From Thermomicrobiaceae bacterium (GTDB taxonomy: Bacteria; Chloroflexota; Chloroflexia; Thermomicrobiales; Thermomicrobiaceae): a stretch of 17,927 nucleotides of DNA. The translations under genes and the position numbers were made by a program. The notes beneath the pieces were generated by a model. It was not told where the DNA came from and searched no databases. It saw only the letters and a list, made by a program, of their open reading frames with translations. Shown here piece after piece: positions 14,627 through 17,927 of the stretch. The stretch is from the NCBI GenBank assembly GCA_007124395.1, contig SLFF01000041.1, forward strand, positions 1 through 17,927, read 5' to 3'. The stretch's first letter is position 1, and each line of letters begins with the position of its first letter.

Positions 14627-16427
14627 TCTTCAACTGCTCAAGACATACGAGCCAATCGTTCGATTCACGTATGGCGAGCTCTTCTTTCCAATGAGTATCG
14701 AGCCATATGTGAAGCAGTGCAGCCTGTGGGTTCGCCCCCCGCGTGGCGAGTCGAAGCAGCTGATCCGGCCTGGAAAACTGGACCTGGAGACGCTGATCGA
14801 GCACGGCACCGCCGATCCCGATCACACGCTGTATCTGCGTTTCGTTCAACATCCCCTGGACAGCTTTGATTATCAGCGCTGGGCGCGACGGCCTGGACGT
14901 CCCAATTTTCAGGCTCCCGGGCGACTGGCGCGGGTTGGTTTGCCAGCCCGGTTGACGGACTCGCTCTTCTTCCTGAGTCTTCTGCTCCGCGGCTCGGTTC
15001 CCGGTGGAACGGCCGCCGCCGCATCGATGAACTACGAGTCGATCCGCCGACAGGATCCGGACTATTACTACTACGGGCGCGTGATTCGCCGAGCTGGCTA
15101 TATTGTTCTGCAATATCTCTACTTCTACGCGATGAACGATTGGCGATCGACGTTCTACGGCGCCAACGATCACGAGGCGGACTGGGAACAGGTGCTGGTC
15201 TACCTCGAAGAACGGGGCGACGAACCGCCCGAACCGGTTTGGCTCGCCTACGCATCCCACAATCACAAGGGTGATGATCTGCGTCGACGCTGGGACGATC
15301 CAGAGATCGAGCGCGAGGGCACCCATCCGATCGTCTATGCCGGAGCAGGGTCACACGCCAGCTATTTCGAACGCGGTGAGTATCTGACCCCCGTGGAGCT
15401 GGCATTCATGACGCCGGTGCTGCGGGCTGTCCACACGCTGGAGGGGATCTGGCGCGATCGCCTCGGACAGGGTGATCCCGAAAAGCTCGTCGGTCGAATC
15501 GAGAGCTTCTTCGGCGTCCCGTTTATCGATTACGCCCGTGGTGATGGACTGGCGATCGGCGCCGGACAGGATGTCGAATGGACACCGGTCGTCATCGATG
15601 ACTCCGTGGAGTGGGTCGACAACTACCGCGGCCTCTGGGGGCTCGATGCCCGGGATCCGTTTGCCGGCGAAAGTGCTCCCGGTGGCCCGAAGTACAACCG
15701 GGATGGAACGCTTCGCCAATCATGGTATGACCCGCTCGGCTGGGCCGGGCTCAACAAGGTTGCCACGCCGTATCAGTCTGCCCAGGTGATGGAACGTCAC
15801 ATCGACGAGCTTCGCGGCGATCTGAATCAGGTCCAGCTTCAGATCGATCAGCTGCGTAGCACATTGCCCCGACTGGAACTGGAATCCAAGGCGCTGAAAC
15901 AGGGGCACCAGTGGAGCCAGATGGAAGAGCGCCGGACTGAAGATCTTCGGTCCGAGGCTGACCGACTCAATGAGCTGCAACGGCGGCGGGTTGATCTGAC
16001 AGAGAAGCTCCAGGCCTGTCGCGAGTTCCTGGAGCGTCTTCGCCAGGGTGATATGGGTGATCCTCAAAGCCATATTGCCCACAAATTCACGCCGCAGAGC
16101 GAGCAGGAGCTGCGGCAGAGTCGCCTTGCCGAGGCGTGGGCTGCGGGCAGTGTCGGGCTCCTGATGCTCGGCATCGTTGCGATGGTCGGGCTGGGCGTTG
16201 CTGGATGGACGGTCACTCTGGCGTTCATCGCCGGTATGGTGATCGTGATCGAATCGATTCTGCGTCAGAAGGTCGTTAAACTCCTGGTGAATGTTTCGAT
16301 TATCCTCGCCCTGATCACCGGCCTTATTCTTCTCTACGAATTCTTCTGGTGGACCGTCGTCGTAGTGACGGTGGCGGTGGCAATGCTGATCATCACCGAC
16401 AACATACGTGAACTCTGGCATCGATAA
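14616..16427 (+). CDS. Large membrane protein with NPP1/VPS62-like N-terminal domain, coiled coil and C-terminal TM helices
   Basis: A 603-residue protein that I do not recognise as a named family. Residues 1-350 form a globular region whose motifs recall the NPP1/VPS62 beta-sandwich: NDHEADWEQVLVYLE (184-198, compare the NPP1 heptapeptide GHRHDWE), LAYASHNH (210-217), HPIVYAGAGSHASYF (237-251) and WVDNYRGLWG (333-342). Residues 390-475 are heptad-rich and charged, a likely coiled coil. Residues 507-595 hold three or four transmembrane helices (about 509-527, 530-548, 556-575, 577-594), and the protein ends in a short basic tail. There is no signal peptide, so the N-terminal domain probably faces the cytoplasm. 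The start is GTG 14616 or ATG 14619, with GGGGG at 14604-14608. The next gene follows after 14 bp. Confidence 0.8.
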   Translation: MMDDLQLLKTYEPIVRFTYGELFFPMSIEPYVKQCSLWVRPPRGESKQLIRPGKLDLETLIEHGTADPDHTLYLRFVQHPLDSFDYQRWARRPGRPNFQAPGRLARVGLPARLTDSLFFLSLLLRGSVPGGTAAAASMNYESIRRQDPDYYYYGRVIRRAGYIVLQYLYFYAMNDWRSTFYGANDHEADWEQVLVYLEERGDEPPEPVWLAYASHNHKGDDLRRRWDDPEIEREGTHPIVYAGAGSHASYFERGEYLTPVELAFMTPVLRAVHTLEGIWRDRLGQGDPEKLVGRIESFFGVPFIDYARGDGLAIGAGQDVEWTPVVIDDSVEWVDNYRGLWGLDARDPFAGESAPGGPKYNRDGTLRQSWYDPLGWAGLNKVATPYQSAQVMERHIDELRGDLNQVQLQIDQLRSTLPRLELESKALKQGHQWSQMEERRTEDLRSEADRLNELQRRRVDLTEKLQACREFLERLRQGDMGDPQSHIAHKFTPQSEQELRQSRLAEAWAAGSVGLLMLGIVAMVGLGVAGWTVTLAFIAGMVIVIESILRQKVVKLLVNVSIILALITGLILLYEFFWWTVVVVTVAVAMLIITDNIRELWHR

Positions 16428-16441
16428 ATGAGGGAACTGAG

Positions 16442-17551
16442 ATGACGGCTGAGCGCAAACGAGCACGGGACCTCGGCATCCGGATCGGGAATCTCGAGAC
16501 CGGAGACTTCAACGCCATCACGGATGTGAAGGGTGTCGAGGTGGGACATTGCACCGTCTGGATTGATCCTGCCGACGACCAGACTGGTGCCGGCCCATCG
16601 CGGACCGGGGTTACCGCGATCTGGCCGCATCGTGACGATGTCATCCGCAATCCAGTAGCTGCCGGATTCTTCTCGCTGAGCGGTACCGGGGAAATGACCG
16701 GACGAAGCGAGATCGAGGAGCTAGGAAGAATTTGCACGCCGATCGCGCTGACGAACACTATGGGAATCGGAATGGGCTACCATGGCGTTTGCCGGTATCT
16801 GATCGACCGTGATCCCGGTGTCGGGGAGGACGAAGTTGGATTCGTGATCCCGGTGGTGGCGGAGTGTGATGACTCCTACCTGCACGACGCTCGCGGCTCA
16901 CACCTCACGATCGATCATGTTGCGGCAGCCCTCGACGACGCGAGGTCTGGGCCAGTCAGAGAAGGTGTCGTTGGCTCAGGAACCGGCATGCACTCGTTTC
17001 GCTTCAAGGGCGGAATCGGAACATCCAGCAGGGTATTACCCGTCGAAACTGGAGGATGGACCGTCGGCGTGCTTACGATGACCAACTTCGGGGCGAGGCA
17101 TCGGTTGACGGTCGACGGTGTTCCGATTGGGCGATCCTTCCCGCTTCCCGGTCCATTCGAGGACAAGCGCGACGAGGGCTCCGGCATCGTGGTCGTCGCT
17201 ACAGATGCTCCACTGGATTCCCGCCAGCTTAATCGATTGGCGAAACGGGCTGCGCTGGGATTGGGGCGGACGGGTTCGGTCGGCGCAGATGGTAGCGGAG
17301 AGCTGCTGGTCGCGTTTTCGACAGCCTACCGGCCAGAGAGCGAACGAAAGCTCTCGAATCACGACGTGATTGACGGCTACTGGATCGACCCGATCTTCGA
17401 AGCTGTGATTGATGCCACCGAGGAATCGGTCCTCAACGCGCTCTTCATGGCGACCACAACTTCGGGGCGAAAAGGTCGGGTTCGCGAGGCGATTCCGATC
17501 GATCGGGTTCAGGAGATTCTGGATGCGTCGGGCTACTATTCTCGCCCCTGA
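16442..17551 (+). CDS. P1/S58-family peptidase (DmpA-like aminopeptidase)
   Basis: A 369-residue member of the Ntn-hydrolase-like DmpA/BapA family, which act on D- or beta-amino-terminal peptides or L-aminopeptide amides. These proteins are made as a precursor that cuts itself before a serine, which then becomes the N-terminal nucleophile of the beta chain. Here the cut is expected at G246-S247 (DEGSGIVVVATDAPL). Other family blocks are ITDVKGVEVGHCTVW (26-40), a GTGEMTGRSEIEE stretch (81-93), ALTNTMGIGMGYHGV (102-116) and a VGSGTGMHSFRFKGGIG segment (177-193). AGGGAACTGAG precedes the ATG. It has no signal peptide. It lies 14 bp after the membrane protein gene, in the same direction, and its end overlaps the antiporter gene by 16 bp in convergent orientation. 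Confidence 0.93.
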   Translation: MTAERKRARDLGIRIGNLETGDFNAITDVKGVEVGHCTVWIDPADDQTGAGPSRTGVTAIWPHRDDVIRNPVAAGFFSLSGTGEMTGRSEIEELGRICTPIALTNTMGIGMGYHGVCRYLIDRDPGVGEDEVGFVIPVVAECDDSYLHDARGSHLTIDHVAAALDDARSGPVREGVVGSGTGMHSFRFKGGIGTSSRVLPVETGGWTVGVLTMTNFGARHRLTVDGVPIGRSFPLPGPFEDKRDEGSGIVVVATDAPLDSRQLNRLAKRAALGLGRTGSVGADGSGELLVAFSTAYRPESERKLSNHDVIDGYWIDPIFEAVIDATEESVLNALFMATTTSGRKGRVREAIPIDRVQEILDASGYYSRP

Positions 17552-17927
17552 TCTCGCGCCTCGGCATACTCCTCGTCAGGCGTGTGTCGTGCATAGAGAT
17601 ACGAGAATGGCGTGGCGGTTAGCCCATGGATCACGATCGATGAGCAGATGACGAGACTGGCGGCCACCCAGGCATCTTCGTTTCCGGTTTCTCCGAGCAC
17701 ATAGGCCGCGTAGTAGAGTGCGCCGATGCCCAGCGGCCCGAACCACCCAACGAAAAGCGCATCAGGCCACGTTTTGAGCGTGCCGACCCAGCCCGAGACC
17801 AGCAGCATTGCCGGCAATCTCCGCAGAAGGATCACCCCGGCGACCAGCGCAATCGCTGACCACCCGAGATCGATCCAGCCGGAGAGCGGGATCGTTATCC
17901 CGATCAGGGCAAACACCGGAATGGTGA
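17536..17927 (-). CDS. Cation:proton antiporter, C-terminal part (cut by window edge)
   Basis: The last roughly 130 residues of a membrane transporter whose frame stays open beyond the window; the GTG at 17914-17916 is an internal valine (context I-P-V-F-A-L-I-G-I) and not a start. Hydrophobic segments with GWFGPLGIGALYYAAYVLG and, before it, ILLRRLPAMLL match the last transmembrane helices of NhaP/CPA1-type Na+/H+ or K+/H+ exchangers, including the conserved Arg pair before them. The tail is hydrophilic (HTPDEEYAEARDQGRE). The stop TAG at 17536-17538 lies inside the 3' end of the peptidase gene on the other strand. No regulatory cytoplasmic domain follows the membrane part. Confidence 0.88.
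   Translation of the reverse strand, partial: TIPVFALIGITIPLSGWIDLGWSAIALVAGVILLRRLPAMLLVSGWVGTLKTWPDALFVGWFGPLGIGALYYAAYVLGETGNEDAWVAASLVICSSIVIHGLTATPFSYLYARHTPDEEYAEARDQGRE

Noticed and set aside
14610..15326. Open frame of 238 codons on the minus strand
   Set aside because: Antisense to the NPP1/VPS62-like membrane protein gene; no ribosome-binding site, no domain, and the plus-strand protein has clear conserved motifs.
15720..16466. Open frame of 248 codons on the minus strand, rich in His, Asp and Gln
   Set aside because: Antisense to the coiled-coil and TM part of the same gene; its composition is what reverse-reading of hydrophobic and Glu/Leu-rich codons gives.

Overview
The window is about 17.9 kb of moderately G+C-rich bacterial chromosome carrying one tRNA gene and 17 protein-coding genes, the last cut by the window edge. 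Genes lie on both strands and almost no space is wasted. No insertion sequence, integrase, phage gene or CRISPR array is visible. The mix of genes (a PurN of the GGKGFYG-loop type, an excisionase-type HTH regulator, a DmpA-type peptidase, enolase-superfamily and Gfo/Idh/MocA enzymes, GTG and TTG starts with good Shine-Dalgarno sites) would suit Chloroflexota, perhaps Thermomicrobia. That placement rests on overall impression and not on a marker-gene comparison.

Layout. 1-71: tRNA-Cys(GCA). 305-2100, minus strand: a cold-shock protein with a clear promoter and terminator, and an M20 metallopeptidase. 2262-3851, plus strand: a Nudix hydrolase, then a 230-280 bp AT-rich regulatory region full of repeats, then an orphan NarL/FixJ response regulator. 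3972-6850, minus strand: a guaA-purD operon. 7007-9968, plus strand: purN (facing away from guaA), overlapping a Gfo/Idh/MocA oxidoreductase, then a D-threonine-aldolase-like PLP enzyme. 10060-11048, minus strand: a four-cysteine mini-protein and an excisionase-type HTH regulator. 11374-11592: infA as a single gene. 11605-14018, minus strand: a galactonate-dehydratase-like enolase-superfamily enzyme and a YcaQ/AlkZ-type DNA glycosylase behind a probable SOS box. 14210-17551, plus strand: a tight three-gene run made of a small membrane protein, a large membrane protein with an NPP1/VPS62-like N-terminal region, and a DmpA (S58) peptidase. 17536 to the edge, minus strand: the C-terminus of a cation:proton antiporter.

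How the genes fit together. guaA, purD and purN are purine-biosynthesis genes arranged around one divergent control region holding a perfect palindrome. The Gfo/Idh and D-threonine-aldolase-like genes may form a small catabolic unit, but their substrates cannot be read from sequence. The two most interesting points are a match to the Gram-positive-type LexA box inside the promoter of the crosslink-glycosylase-like gene, and the uncharacterised NPP1/VPS62-like membrane protein locked in a likely operon with another membrane protein and a self-processing peptidase. A third is the response-regulator promoter, where two identical NarL-type heptamers lie exactly 30 bp apart.
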